From Haladaptatus cibarius D43 (lineage in GTDB: Archaea; Halobacteriota; Halobacteria; Halobacteriales; Haladaptataceae), in NCBI RefSeq assembly GCF_000710615.1, contig NZ_JDTH01000001.1, positions 496,001-560,000 on the forward strand: 64,000 nucleotides of DNA. The letters run 5' to 3'. Position numbers and translations under genes: made by a program. A model generated the notes under the pieces. That model did not search any database. It saw only the letters and a program-made list of their open reading frames with translations, and had not been told where the DNA came from. Numbering within the stretch: the first letter of the stretch is position 1; the number at the start of each line of letters is the position of its first letter. Positions 7,871 through 15,453 of the stretch are shown here, piece after piece.

Positions 7871-9487
7871 ATGCGAATCCTCGGCGTTGAGGGTACTGCG
7901 TGGGCGGCCAGCGCGGCGGTCTACGACGTGAATACAGACTCCGTTTTTATCGAAACCGACGCCTACCAACCGGAGAGCGGCGGGATTCATCCGCGAGAAG
8001 CCGCAGAGCACATGAGCGATGCGATTCCAGCAGTCATCGAGACGGCTCTCTCCAACGCAGACGGCCCAATTGACGCTGTCGCCTTCTCGCGCGGGCCGGG
8101 ACTCGGCCCGTGTCTTCGCATCGTCGGAACTGCGGCGCGCGCGCTGTCCCAGAGTCTCGATGTTTCACTTATCGGCGTGAACCACATGGTCGCCCACCTC
8201 GAAATCGGGCGACAGCAGTCGGGCTTCGACTCCCCTATCTGTCTGAACGCGAGCGGTGCGAATGCACACGTCTTGGGCTACCGAAACGGACGCTATCGCG
8301 TCCTCGGCGAGACGATGGACACGGGCGTCGGTAACGCAATCGACAAGTTCACGCGACACGTCGGGTGGTCGCACCCCGGCGGGCCGAAGGTCGAGGAGGC
8401 CGCGAAAGACGGCGAATACATCGAACTCCCCTACGTCGTGAAGGGGATGGACTTTTCGTTCTCGGGTATCATGAGCGCGGCGAAGCAGGCCGTCGATTCG
8501 GGCGAGGCAATCGAGGACGTTTGCTTTTCGCTTCAGGAGAACATCTTCGCCATGCTGACCGAGGTTGCAGAACGCGCGCTCTCGCTCACGGGACGCGACG
8601 AACTCGTCCTCGGCGGCGGCGTCGGCCAGAATGCGCGACTCCGAGAGATGTTAGAAGAGATGTGCGACCAGCGCGGTGCGAAGTTTTACGCCCCCGAACC
8701 GCGATTCCTGCGGGACAACGCGGGGATGATTGCGGTACTCGGTAAGGAGATGTTGGATGCAGGCGATACGACTCCCGTCGCGGATTCGGCGATCGATTCG
8801 AACTACCGACCCGACCAAGTGGCCGTGTCGTGGCGAACCGACCGCGAGGAGGTGTTCCGCAACGTCGGCGAGCGCGAGATTCGGGGCGCGGAAGCCACCG
8901 TTTCCATCGGTTCCGAGCGCGTGACGAAGCGCAGGGCGGTCAAATCCTACCGCCACCCCGAACTCGACGCGCGTCTTCGAAAGGAGCGCACGACCCTCGA
9001 AGCGCGCCTGACGAGCGATGCGCGCCGGGCCGGGGTTCCCACCCCTGTCGTCTACGACGTTGACCCCACGGAGGCCTCCATCGAGTTCGAACACGTCGGC
9101 GAAAGCGACCTCCGCGAGGAACTGACCGCATCCCGAGTGCGCGACGTGGGTCGGCATCTCGGAACGATGCACCGCGAAGGAATCGTTCACGGCGACCCGA
9201 CGACGCGAAACGTCAGGTGTGCGGGGGGCGACACGCCACCGAACGAGCGAGCGAATGATTCCCGCGAGTCCGACCGAACGTTCTTCATCGACTTCGGATT
9301 GGGCTACTACTCCGATGACGTGGAGGACTACGCGATGGATTTGCACGTCTTCAATCAGAGCCTCGTCGGAACTTCCGACGTGGCCGACGAGTTGTGGCGC
9401 GAGTTCGAATCCGCCTACGTAGAAACTGGTGACGAGCAGGTCGTTACCCAATTGCGCGAAATCGAAGGCCGCGGGCGGTATCAGTAG
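7871..9487 (+). CDS. kae1-bud32: Kae1-Bud32 fusion: tRNA t6A synthesis enzyme with kinase domain
   Basis: A 538-residue fusion of the two core subunits of the archaeal KEOPS complex, which makes N6-threonylcarbamoyladenosine at position 37 of ANN-decoding tRNAs. Residues 1-325 are Kae1: an actin-like fold with metal ligands His105 and His109 (NHMVAHLE), GANAHVLG, LGGGVGQN and RDNAGM. Residues about 340-538 are the small kinase/ATPase Bud32, with AVKSYRHPELD, HGDPTTRN (440-447) and DFG (474-476). The usual HGDLTTSN loop is slightly altered. Directly downstream of rps27ae with no gap. Confidence 0.97.
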   Translation: MRILGVEGTAWAASAAVYDVNTDSVFIETDAYQPESGGIHPREAAEHMSDAIPAVIETALSNADGPIDAVAFSRGPGLGPCLRIVGTAARALSQSLDVSLIGVNHMVAHLEIGRQQSGFDSPICLNASGANAHVLGYRNGRYRVLGETMDTGVGNAIDKFTRHVGWSHPGGPKVEEAAKDGEYIELPYVVKGMDFSFSGIMSAAKQAVDSGEAIEDVCFSLQENIFAMLTEVAERALSLTGRDELVLGGGVGQNARLREMLEEMCDQRGAKFYAPEPRFLRDNAGMIAVLGKEMLDAGDTTPVADSAIDSNYRPDQVAVSWRTDREEVFRNVGEREIRGAEATVSIGSERVTKRRAVKSYRHPELDARLRKERTTLEARLTSDARRAGVPTPVVYDVDPTEASIEFEHVGESDLREELTASRVRDVGRHLGTMHREGIVHGDPTTRNVRCAGGDTPPNERANDSRESDRTFFIDFGLGYYSDDVEDYAMDLHVFNQSLVGTSDVADELWREFESAYVETGDEQVVTQLREIEGRGRYQ

Positions 9488-9896
9488 CGACTTCGGCGTG
9501 GTGCAGTCGTCTCACGTCTTTTCCGAAATGAGCACGATTTTGACGGAGCGGCGACCGCAGAAGTCACGACTGCATGCCGCGCCCGAAGGCCGAGGTTTCA
9601 TCCGGGACGCGAAGCGTCTCTTGTCCTCACCCCGGCGTTCGCCCGTTCTCGGCCCAACGGATTCGGCAGGGAACGGGCGAACGAACAAAAGAGCGAGTGG
9701 CGAAGCCACGAGCGACTGCGTGAGTTCGGGCGTGGCTTGGAGTCGTGTGAGCAATCGTCTCTTCGTCACCACGACTTGTTCAACGGTTACCTCTCCATTC
9801 GCCGATTCCCACGAAAGTTCCTCGGCTACGAACACCTCTCGGTCATCGCCAACTCATGCCCCAAACGCTATTACCGGTGCGAACATTCGCTATCAT
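9488..9896 (+). other. Intergenic region, no convincing gene
   Basis: About 410 bp between Kae1-Bud32 and the DUF5808 gene. Open frames exist on both strands (for example minus 9512-9835) but their translations are low-complexity, Arg-rich and unlike any protein I know. The region holds a 13-bp inverted repeat with a 22-nt loop and, just after it, a small GTGGC-GAA-GCCAC hairpin (reported separately). Confidence 0.5.
9636..9683. repeat. 13-bp inverted repeat with 22-nt loop
   Basis: CGTTCGCCCGTTC at 9636-9648 is perfectly complementary to GAACGGGCGAACG at 9671-9683. The arms could form a stem around a 22-nt loop. A second small hairpin (GTGGC-GAA-GCCAC) follows at about 9696-9708. It might be a transcript 3' structure or an intergenic repeat; there is no direct evidence for either. 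Confidence 0.6.
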
Positions 9897-10169
9897 ATGT
9901 CCGACAAAGAAACTTCAGGAACCCTCTTCGGCATGCCGTACAACTTCGAACGCCCCAGCGTCGGCCGGATGCTGTCGGCCTACTGGAAACCCGGCGAGAA
10001 GATGCTGGTCGAAAAACCGTTCGGCATCGGCTACACGCTCAACCTCGCCAACTGGCGCTCGTGGCTCGTCCTCGCCCTCGCTGGCATCCTGCTCTGGCAG
10101 GAAAAAAGCGGCCCGGACGTGGAGGACGTGAAAGACGAACCCGTCGAAGTCATCGTGGACGACGACTGA
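9897..10169 (+). CDS. DUF5808 family protein
   Basis: A 90-residue protein: a short polar start, a conserved core (GMPYNFERPS, then FGIGYTLNLANWRSWLVLAL) with one hydrophobic helix around residues 50-67, and a very acidic C-terminal tail. I recognise it as a haloarchaeal DUF5808 protein. Function unknown; the single helix suggests membrane association. The start is ATG 9897; the frame is open further upstream but that part looks non-coding. It precedes the ITPase gene by 39 bp. Confidence 0.8.
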   Translation: MSDKETSGTLFGMPYNFERPSVGRMLSAYWKPGEKMLVEKPFGIGYTLNLANWRSWLVLALAGILLWQEKSGPDVEDVKDEPVEVIVDDD

Positions 10170-10208
10170 TTCGACGCTTCTTTTTGCTCGCGCTACACCC
10201 ACTCAATC

Positions 10209-10745
10209 ATGATTCGGTTCGTCACCGGCAACGAGGGAAAGGTGCGCGAGGCATGCGACTATCTGACCGACGAGGTTCGCCAAATCGAGTACGATTACAC
10301 CGAAATCCAGCACGACGACCTCGCCGAAATCGCGCTTCACGGCGCGCGCGAAGCGTTCGAGGAGACGGGCGGCGAAGACCCCGTCGTCGTTGACGATGCG
10401 GGCCTGTTCATCGACGCGGTCGGTGGCTTTCCCGGCCCCTACTCCGCCTACGTCGAGGACACCCTCGGCGTCGAGCGAGTTTGGCAGTTCGCAAAACAGG
10501 AAGAGAATCGCCGCGCCCATTTCCGCTGTGTCGTCGCCTACTTCGACGGGGAAACCGCAGAAACCTTCTCGGGTGCAGTTCCGGGCACGCTGGTCGCCCC
10601 GCGCGGTGACGGCGGATTCGGCTACGACCCAATCTTCGAACACGAAGGGAAGACGATGGCCGAAATGACGACGGAGGAAAAGAACGCCATTTCCCACCGC
10701 GGGCGCGCACTGGCCAAATTTGCGGACTGGCTGGCGGAGCGGTAA
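10209..10745 (+). CDS. XTP/dITP diphosphatase (non-canonical purine NTP pyrophosphatase, HAM1/RdgB family)
   Basis: A 178-residue enzyme that hydrolyses ITP, dITP and XTP to monophosphates to keep deaminated purines out of nucleic acids. It has the N-terminal FVTGNEGKVREA motif, DDAGLFIDAVGGFPGPYSAY in the substrate-binding region, GYDPIFEHEGKTMAEMT and the C-terminal NAISHRGRAL, all diagnostic. Length is close to the family norm. A weak T-rich element about 27 nt before ATG 10209 suggests its own promoter. The neighbouring PIN-like gene converges on it. Confidence 0.95.
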   Translation: MIRFVTGNEGKVREACDYLTDEVRQIEYDYTEIQHDDLAEIALHGAREAFEETGGEDPVVVDDAGLFIDAVGGFPGPYSAYVEDTLGVERVWQFAKQEENRRAHFRCVVAYFDGETAETFSGAVPGTLVAPRGDGGFGYDPIFEHEGKTMAEMTTEEKNAISHRGRALAKFADWLAER

Positions 10746-10769
10746 ACCGGCGCTGAACAAAAGAGCGAC

Positions 10770-11240
10770 TTAGTTTTCCATCTCCCCGTCCGGCCCCGGA
10801 TACTCCCCGCCGACCACCACGTCGTACAGACTTTCGGGGTCGAAGAGCGACACGAATCCATCCGGGTGCTTGACGCTCACCGAAATCCGTCCCTGAAGCG
10901 TGGCCGCGGTTTTCGCGCTTCGCAGGTCGTCGTCGTAGGAGACGATGTGTGCCGCGTTTCCGGCGTGAGCGCTGGCGAGAGCGGGATGGTCGCCGGGCGA
11001 CTGCTCGACTTCGATTCTGCATTTCTCGATTTCCTCGCGCCAGTCGCGGGCCAGTTGGTCATCCGCCAGTTGGTGGATGACCCATTCGGCATCCGAGAGG
11101 AGTTCGTCGCTGGCGACGAGTTCGACCCACGAGTGGCTGCGAACGATGTCCATCGTTTGGCGGGCGTTCCCGCCGACCAGCAGATCCGCCGCCAGCACGT
11201 CCGCATCGACCGCGATGCGGGCGGGGTTCGGATTACTCAT
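10770..11240 (-). CDS. PIN-like domain protein (DUF7384-like)
   Basis: A 156-residue protein with a PIN-like arrangement: RIAVDADVLAADLL near the N-terminus (Asp12 and Asp14), SDELLSDAEWVIHQLADD in the middle, and HIVSYDDDLRSAK toward the end. These match the acidic positions of the nuclease fold, although motif spacing is not classical VapC. It resembles haloarchaeal DUF7384. The start is ATG 11240, which lies inside the end of a 30-residue gene on the same strand (8-nt overlap), so the two are probably translated together. Confidence 0.75.
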   Translation of the reverse strand: MSNPNPARIAVDADVLAADLLVGGNARQTMDIVRSHSWVELVASDELLSDAEWVIHQLADDQLARDWREEIEKCRIEVEQSPGDHPALASAHAGNAAHIVSYDDDLRSAKTAATLQGRISVSVKHPDGFVSLFDPESLYDVVVGGEYPGPDGEMEN

Positions 11241-11325
11241 TTCGTCGCTCCGAAAGCGTCTCGCGGACGGTTTCGAGGTCGGTATCGAACTGTTCCGCAC
11301 GGTCGAACAGGTCGTGCCACGTCAT
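11233..11325 (-). CDS. 30-residue conserved-looking microprotein upstream of the PIN-like gene
   Basis: A 30-codon frame from ATG 11325 to TAA at 11235-11233: MTWHDLFDRAEQFD, then TDLETVRETLSERRNE. It is predicted to be a short amphipathic helical peptide. I recall very similar peptides encoded just ahead of the same PIN-like protein in other haloarchaea. It overlaps the PIN-like start by 8 nt, a layout that favours translational coupling. The small acidic peptide next to a PIN domain invites comparison with an antitoxin, but it has no DNA-binding domain and that reading is speculative. Confidence 0.6.
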   Translation of the reverse strand: MTWHDLFDRAEQFDTDLETVRETLSERRNE

Positions 11326-11387
11326 AGCGTTGTCTGCGAGTTCGAGGAAGAAAAGGGCTCGTTTCGCCGTGAAAATCGTTCGCTTGC

Positions 11388-13214
11388 TCAGGCGGATTCG
11401 TTGCCGAGCATGTCGGTCGTTACCGACTTTTCGTAGTTCAGTGTGTCGAGTTCGACGCGCTCGGTGTAGCCCTGATACTCCACGATGACGTAGTATTCGA
11501 CCGAAAGCGTACTCTCTTCTCCCTGTCGAAGATGGGTCTTCCACCACGCGCCCAGTTTCGAGTTGTCGAGCTGAACCGTGTCCCGAATCGTCGCTTGGCT
11601 GTTTGATGCGATTTCGATGTCTCGCTCGTTTGCTTCGTCCGCGAGGACGACGTCGTTCATCGTCACGCGGGAGCCGATTTCGGTGATGTGTATCGATTCG
11701 CTTCGGTCGTTTTTCACGACGGCGGAGGATTCGATTGGCGTCTCGGCCATCGTCGCGTCACCCCACTTCGCTCGCGTCTCGGAGACGGTTCCGACCTGTC
11801 TCCCTGCGACCGAGAAATCCAGCGTCGAACTCGAATCCACCGGCCCGAGCATGTCGGTCGTGATGGTTCCGCGCTCCGCTTTGCCGCCGACGGGCAGACG
11901 AGCGAATCCGGCATCGACCGTCACGTCGCGTTCGACCACGCGGTCGGTTTCCTCGCCGTTGTTGACGTGGCTAGCCCACCATTGTTGAACTTCACGGTCG
12001 GTGATGTCGCCGGACAGTTCGAGGTCGGTGCGACCCGAATCGAGGGTTCGGCTCGTCTGGCCTTCGACCAACTGCACGTCGTTCATCAGCACGCGATAGC
12101 TTGCATCGACCGAAAGGCGGTCTGCGAACAGCGACCCCGGTTGATTCGGGTTCTGCACGACTGCGCTCGTTCGAATCCCGGTGTTTTCGGTTTCGGGGAC
12201 GACCCACTCGCTTTCAACCGACTGGAGTTTCGGCGGTTGGAATTTCGTCGCCTCGGTTCGCGGTACGGTTTTCGTGGTCGTTTCGCCGCCGCCCAACGCG
12301 TCGGTCGTGAAGACGACGCGCTTGCTCAGGAAGGGAAGCGTGACTTTCTTCGTTTTGCCGTCTTCGTCAACCGTGGCGTAAAACTGCACGTCCATCGTGG
12401 TCTGTTCGCCGTTTTCGACGTGGCTCTCCCACCACGTCGGCAGTTTGCCGTTGTCGAACGTCGAGTCGATTGCGAACGTCGTTTTCTCGCCTGGTGCAAC
12501 GTTCACCTCGCCGTCCGTCGTTCCTTCGGCGACCGTCACGTCGTTCATCGTGATAGTGTAGCCGAGTTGTGAGAAGGCGACATCTCCACTGGCCGGATTC
12601 TCGACGGTTGCGCCGACGTTGAGCGGGGTTCGTTCTTCGGTTGCTTTGCCCCACTCGGCGTCGGTTTCGGTCACGCGGAGCACCGTCTTTTCTCCGGCGG
12701 TCATCGTCTGCGTTTCGTTGCTTTCGAACGCGCCGAGCAGGTTCGTCTCGAACGAGCGTTCTTCGGCGGGAAGGTTCTTCGAAACCAGTGGCAGGCTGAT
12801 TGCTGGTTGGATACTCACAGTGGTCTGTTCGCCGTTGTTGATGTGGCTCGCCCACCACGCAGGAATTTTTTGGTTGTCCATCTGCGTCGAAAGCGAAATC
12901 GTGGACTCTCCCGTTGGAACACCGACATCGTTGCTCGTTCCCTCGGCGACAGTCACGTCGTTCATTTCGACTGCGTAGTTCACGTCAGCGACGCCGGGGA
13001 CGCCGACGGAACTCGGATTGTGGAGGTCGATTTCCGTCCGAATCTCGCTCGTCTCAGGGTTCACCGCACCCCAATCGGTTCGGACTTCTTCGACGGTCGG
13101 TTGACCGACGGTCAGTATTCCGGACGTGACGGCCACGCCGAGTCCTCCCGCCGTGATGACGCACACCGACAGTATCCCGACGACGAATTTGCCGAACAGG
13201 TTACGCGGCGTCAC
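11388..13214 (-). CDS. Membrane-anchored protein with four LEA14/WHy repeats
   Basis: A 608-residue protein beginning at GTG 13214. Residues about 8-32 form one N-terminal hydrophobic anchor. The rest is four tandem copies of the WHy (water stress and hypersensitive response, LEA14-like) beta-sandwich, roughly 37-180, 185-325, 335-470 and 478-605. Each copy repeats the pattern VEN/LHNP, MNDV.(L/V)AEG, WW.SH..NGEQTT and T(D/N).LG. Single or double copies are more usual in haloarchaea, so four is long. LEA14 proteins are linked to desiccation tolerance in plants; here an extracytoplasmic structural or stress role is inferred. Confidence 0.85.
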   Translation of the reverse strand: MTPRNLFGKFVVGILSVCVITAGGLGVAVTSGILTVGQPTVEEVRTDWGAVNPETSEIRTEIDLHNPSSVGVPGVADVNYAVEMNDVTVAEGTSNDVGVPTGESTISLSTQMDNQKIPAWWASHINNGEQTTVSIQPAISLPLVSKNLPAEERSFETNLLGAFESNETQTMTAGEKTVLRVTETDAEWGKATEERTPLNVGATVENPASGDVAFSQLGYTITMNDVTVAEGTTDGEVNVAPGEKTTFAIDSTFDNGKLPTWWESHVENGEQTTMDVQFYATVDEDGKTKKVTLPFLSKRVVFTTDALGGGETTTKTVPRTEATKFQPPKLQSVESEWVVPETENTGIRTSAVVQNPNQPGSLFADRLSVDASYRVLMNDVQLVEGQTSRTLDSGRTDLELSGDITDREVQQWWASHVNNGEETDRVVERDVTVDAGFARLPVGGKAERGTITTDMLGPVDSSSTLDFSVAGRQVGTVSETRAKWGDATMAETPIESSAVVKNDRSESIHITEIGSRVTMNDVVLADEANERDIEIASNSQATIRDTVQLDNSKLGAWWKTHLRQGEESTLSVEYYVIVEYQGYTERVELDTLNYEKSVTTDMLGNESA

Positions 13215-13339
13215 GACTGTCTCCCAAAATTGACGTATCGAACCACATACAGTTCATTAGCTGAGCAGTTCGGCCGGAACTCCAAGTATGTTTACCTGTA
13301 ATTATCCAGTGTGGGAATTGGCATGTTGGATTCGACTGT

Positions 13340-14206
13340 TTACTGTTCTGCGGCCTGCACTAGTTCCGCGAGTTCGTCCCGAACCTCGTCGCTCACCGGA
13401 CGGTGCGGTCGGCGCGGCGCACCCGCGGGTGCGCCGCGCGCTTGCATGGCCGCCTTCGCACCGGGTACGCCGTATTCGGTGGTAACCGCCTGATTCAACT
13501 CGACCAGTTTGGTGTTCAACTGGCGGGCCTGTGCGTCGTGGCCACCCCGATGCAGTCGATAAATTTCGCTGGCACGCTCGGGTGCGACGTTCGCCAGTCC
13601 GAGGATACCCCCGTCAGCCCCGGCGTCGAGTCCGGCGGCGAAGATGCTTCCGCTTCCGACCAGCAGGTCGAAATCTGCGTCCTCGGTGCGAGCGCGCTCT
13701 CGCTGGAGTCTGGTTAGGTTCCCGCTCGAATCTTTCATCCCAACGATGTTTTCGTGGTCGGCGAGTTCGCCGACCACTTCCGGCGAGAGAACGACGTCGG
13801 TGAAAACTGGAACGCTGTAGAGGTACACCGGAATCGGACTTTCCTCGGCCACGGTTCGGTAGTAGTCGGCTAACGTATCATCGTCGTGACCGAAGTAAAA
13901 GGGCGTTACCACGAGCGCGGCGTCGGCTCCCGCCTCCGCCGCGAGGCTGGTTTGGCGAAGCGTCTCGCGGAGTCCGGGATGGCCAGTTCCAGCGAGAACC
14001 GGAACACTCGCTTCGTCCGCGACGATTTCGGTTACCCGATTTCGCTCCTCGACGCTCATCAGTTCCGCCTCGCTGTTCGACCCGCAGGGGACGATAAAAT
14101 CCACGCCGCGATCTTCGACCCACGCGACCAGTTCGCGGAGTTCATTTTCTCGGAGGTCACCCTCGTCGTCGAACGGTGTCAGCAGGGGGACGCCAGTTCC
14201 GTGCAT
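13340..14206 (-). CDS. Dihydrodipicolinate synthase/KDG aldolase family lyase
   Basis: A 288-residue class I aldolase of the DapA superfamily, forming Schiff bases with pyruvate. The Schiff-base Lys158 (GMKDSSGN) and catalytic Tyr130 (YLYSVPVF) are both visible, as are the N-terminal GTGVPLLTPFD and PCGSNSEAELMS. The substrate motif differs from the GTTGE of DapA, and no lysine-pathway gene is adjacent, so a 2-keto-3-deoxy sugar acid aldolase or related lyase is as likely as DapA. ATG 14206 is preferred over GTG 14215. The 3' end of the gene contains a 28-bp perfect palindrome. Confidence 0.88.
   Translation of the reverse strand: MHGTGVPLLTPFDDEGDLRENELRELVAWVEDRGVDFIVPCGSNSEAELMSVEERNRVTEIVADEASVPVLAGTGHPGLRETLRQTSLAAEAGADAALVVTPFYFGHDDDTLADYYRTVAEESPIPVYLYSVPVFTDVVLSPEVVGELADHENIVGMKDSSGNLTRLQRERARTEDADFDLLVGSGSIFAAGLDAGADGGILGLANVAPERASEIYRLHRGGHDAQARQLNTKLVELNQAVTTEYGVPGAKAAMQARGAPAGAPRRPHRPVSDEVRDELAELVQAAEQ
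13412..13439. repeat. 28-bp perfect palindrome inside the aldolase gene
   Basis: GCGCGGCGCACCCG and its exact complement meet at 13425/13426 with no loop. It encodes the Gly-Ala-Pro-Arg stretch near the C-terminus of the aldolase. It could be chance in GC-rich coding sequence or a recognition or recombination site. Confidence 0.6.
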
Positions 14207-14747
14207 GGCTCTCACATCTCACGCCGTAACTATGAAATCGGTGGTAGCGGAAGGGTCGTACAACCGTCTGACGCGGTTTTAAGTCACCGTCGCGCCGAGA
14301 TAAAACCGGGCGCGCACAACACTCTCTCCCATCCTCCCACTTCGCGCGCCCGGCACACCACCCACATCCTCCCTGACCCCGCTCTCCCCCACCTCCGCTT
14401 CGGAACTCCCCTTTCGGCAGGCAACTCCTGATTCGACGTAGAGCTATCCTGATAGTTCCAAACGGTGCCTGTACCCGCGACAAACAGTTCATAACAAAGA
14501 GGTATCCCGTCTTTTTCGTATCTGCGCCCGACGGCTCGGGCGCGAAGCGTGTCGCAGTCTCGCGGTGGGTTTCCGGCGGGGCCGGGGGCTCTGGCGGCGG
14601 GTTGGCTTCCCGTTACAGTGTCACCAATCTCCCCACGAAAGTTCTCGTCCCGGACGACCCTAGAACCCCGCGCTGCCCAATCGTTTTTCAACCTTTTCCG
14701 AACCGTGGAATCCGATAGCGGTGCAAACGCCGCCAAAAATCCGACGA
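14207..14747. other. Intergenic region, partly C-rich, no convincing gene
   Basis: About 540 bp between the aldolase and trkA starts and stops. The plus strand at about 14310-14420 is visibly rich in C and poor in G, like the longer tract at 34168-34601. The frames at minus 14284-14736 and plus 14549-14806 have low-complexity Arg/Pro/Gly translations with no family resemblance. I see no RNA gene here. Confidence 0.5.
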
Positions 14748-15407
14748 CTACGCCGACCCCTGTAGTCGCTCACGAACCGCCGGAAGCGCATCTCGCGCGG
14801 CGATGAGTGCCACGCGGTCGCCACCTTCGAGCGCGGTTCCGGGGAGCGGAATCGTCATTCGTTCGTGGGAGCGCCCGTGGGCGTAGATACGCGCGTCGGT
14901 TGGCAGTGAAACGCCCATCACGTGCGTTCCGATGAGTTCCGAACCCTCCGGAATCGTCATCGTCGTCAACTGCAAGTTTTCGGTCAAATCCGCGATAACG
15001 TCGAAATCGCCGCCGAGAAGGGCCGTTTTCGCTCCCGCCGCGCCGAGACGTTCGGGGTAGATAACCTCGTCTACGTCGTCGGCGAACTTGTGGTAGATAT
15101 CCGCCCGGTAATCCTCGTCGATGCGCATGACGGTTCGACAGCCGTGGTGCTTGCCGACCATGCAGGCCGCGAAGTTGACGTTCAAATCGCCGGTCAGTCC
15201 GGCGATGGCGTCCGCCGAGTCGATACCGGCCTCGACTAGCGCGTTCTCGTCCGACCCGTCGCCTTCCACGACTTCGAAGCCGTCCTTGCGCGCCCGCTCG
15301 ACTTTGTCGGAGTTGTTCTCCACGATAACGAGGTCGTGACCCTCCTCGGTTAGCACTCGGGCGGTTCGCAGTCCGACTCGTCCGGAACCCACGATAACAA
15401 ATCGCAT
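14748..15407 (-). CDS. trkA: TrkA family K+ uptake regulatory protein (RCK domain)
   Basis: A 219-residue cytosolic protein with TrkA-N (residues 1-130) and TrkA-C (about 135-219) domains. The Rossmann nucleotide motif is clear: MRFVIVGSGRVGLRTARVL, with an acidic Glu/Asp at the end of the second strand (VIVENNSDK) that favours NAD(H). TrkA proteins gate Trk/Ktr potassium channels in response to NAD(H) or ATP. No membrane subunit is adjacent here. ATG 15407 is chosen because the 32 extra upstream codons lack homology. It lies downstream of the broken PQQ gene. Confidence 0.92.
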   Translation of the reverse strand: MRFVIVGSGRVGLRTARVLTEEGHDLVIVENNSDKVERARKDGFEVVEGDGSDENALVEAGIDSADAIAGLTGDLNVNFAACMVGKHHGCRTVMRIDEDYRADIYHKFADDVDEVIYPERLGAAGAKTALLGGDFDVIADLTENLQLTTMTIPEGSELIGTHVMGVSLPTDARIYAHGRSHERMTIPLPGTALEGGDRVALIAARDALPAVRERLQGSA

Positions 15408-15453
15408 GGCTGTGTGATAGCGAAGCGAGAACAAAAACGTTGGTGTGGTTCGG

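Noticed and set aside
9512-9835. A 107-codon minus-strand frame after Kae1-Bud32
   Set aside because: No family resemblance; overlaps the inverted repeats. A few N-terminal residues look protein-like, but that is not enough.
14284-14736. A 150-codon minus-strand frame in the gap before the aldolase gene
   Set aside because: Arg/Gly-rich, uneven composition, no promoter or ribosome site, and part of it lies in the C-rich tract.
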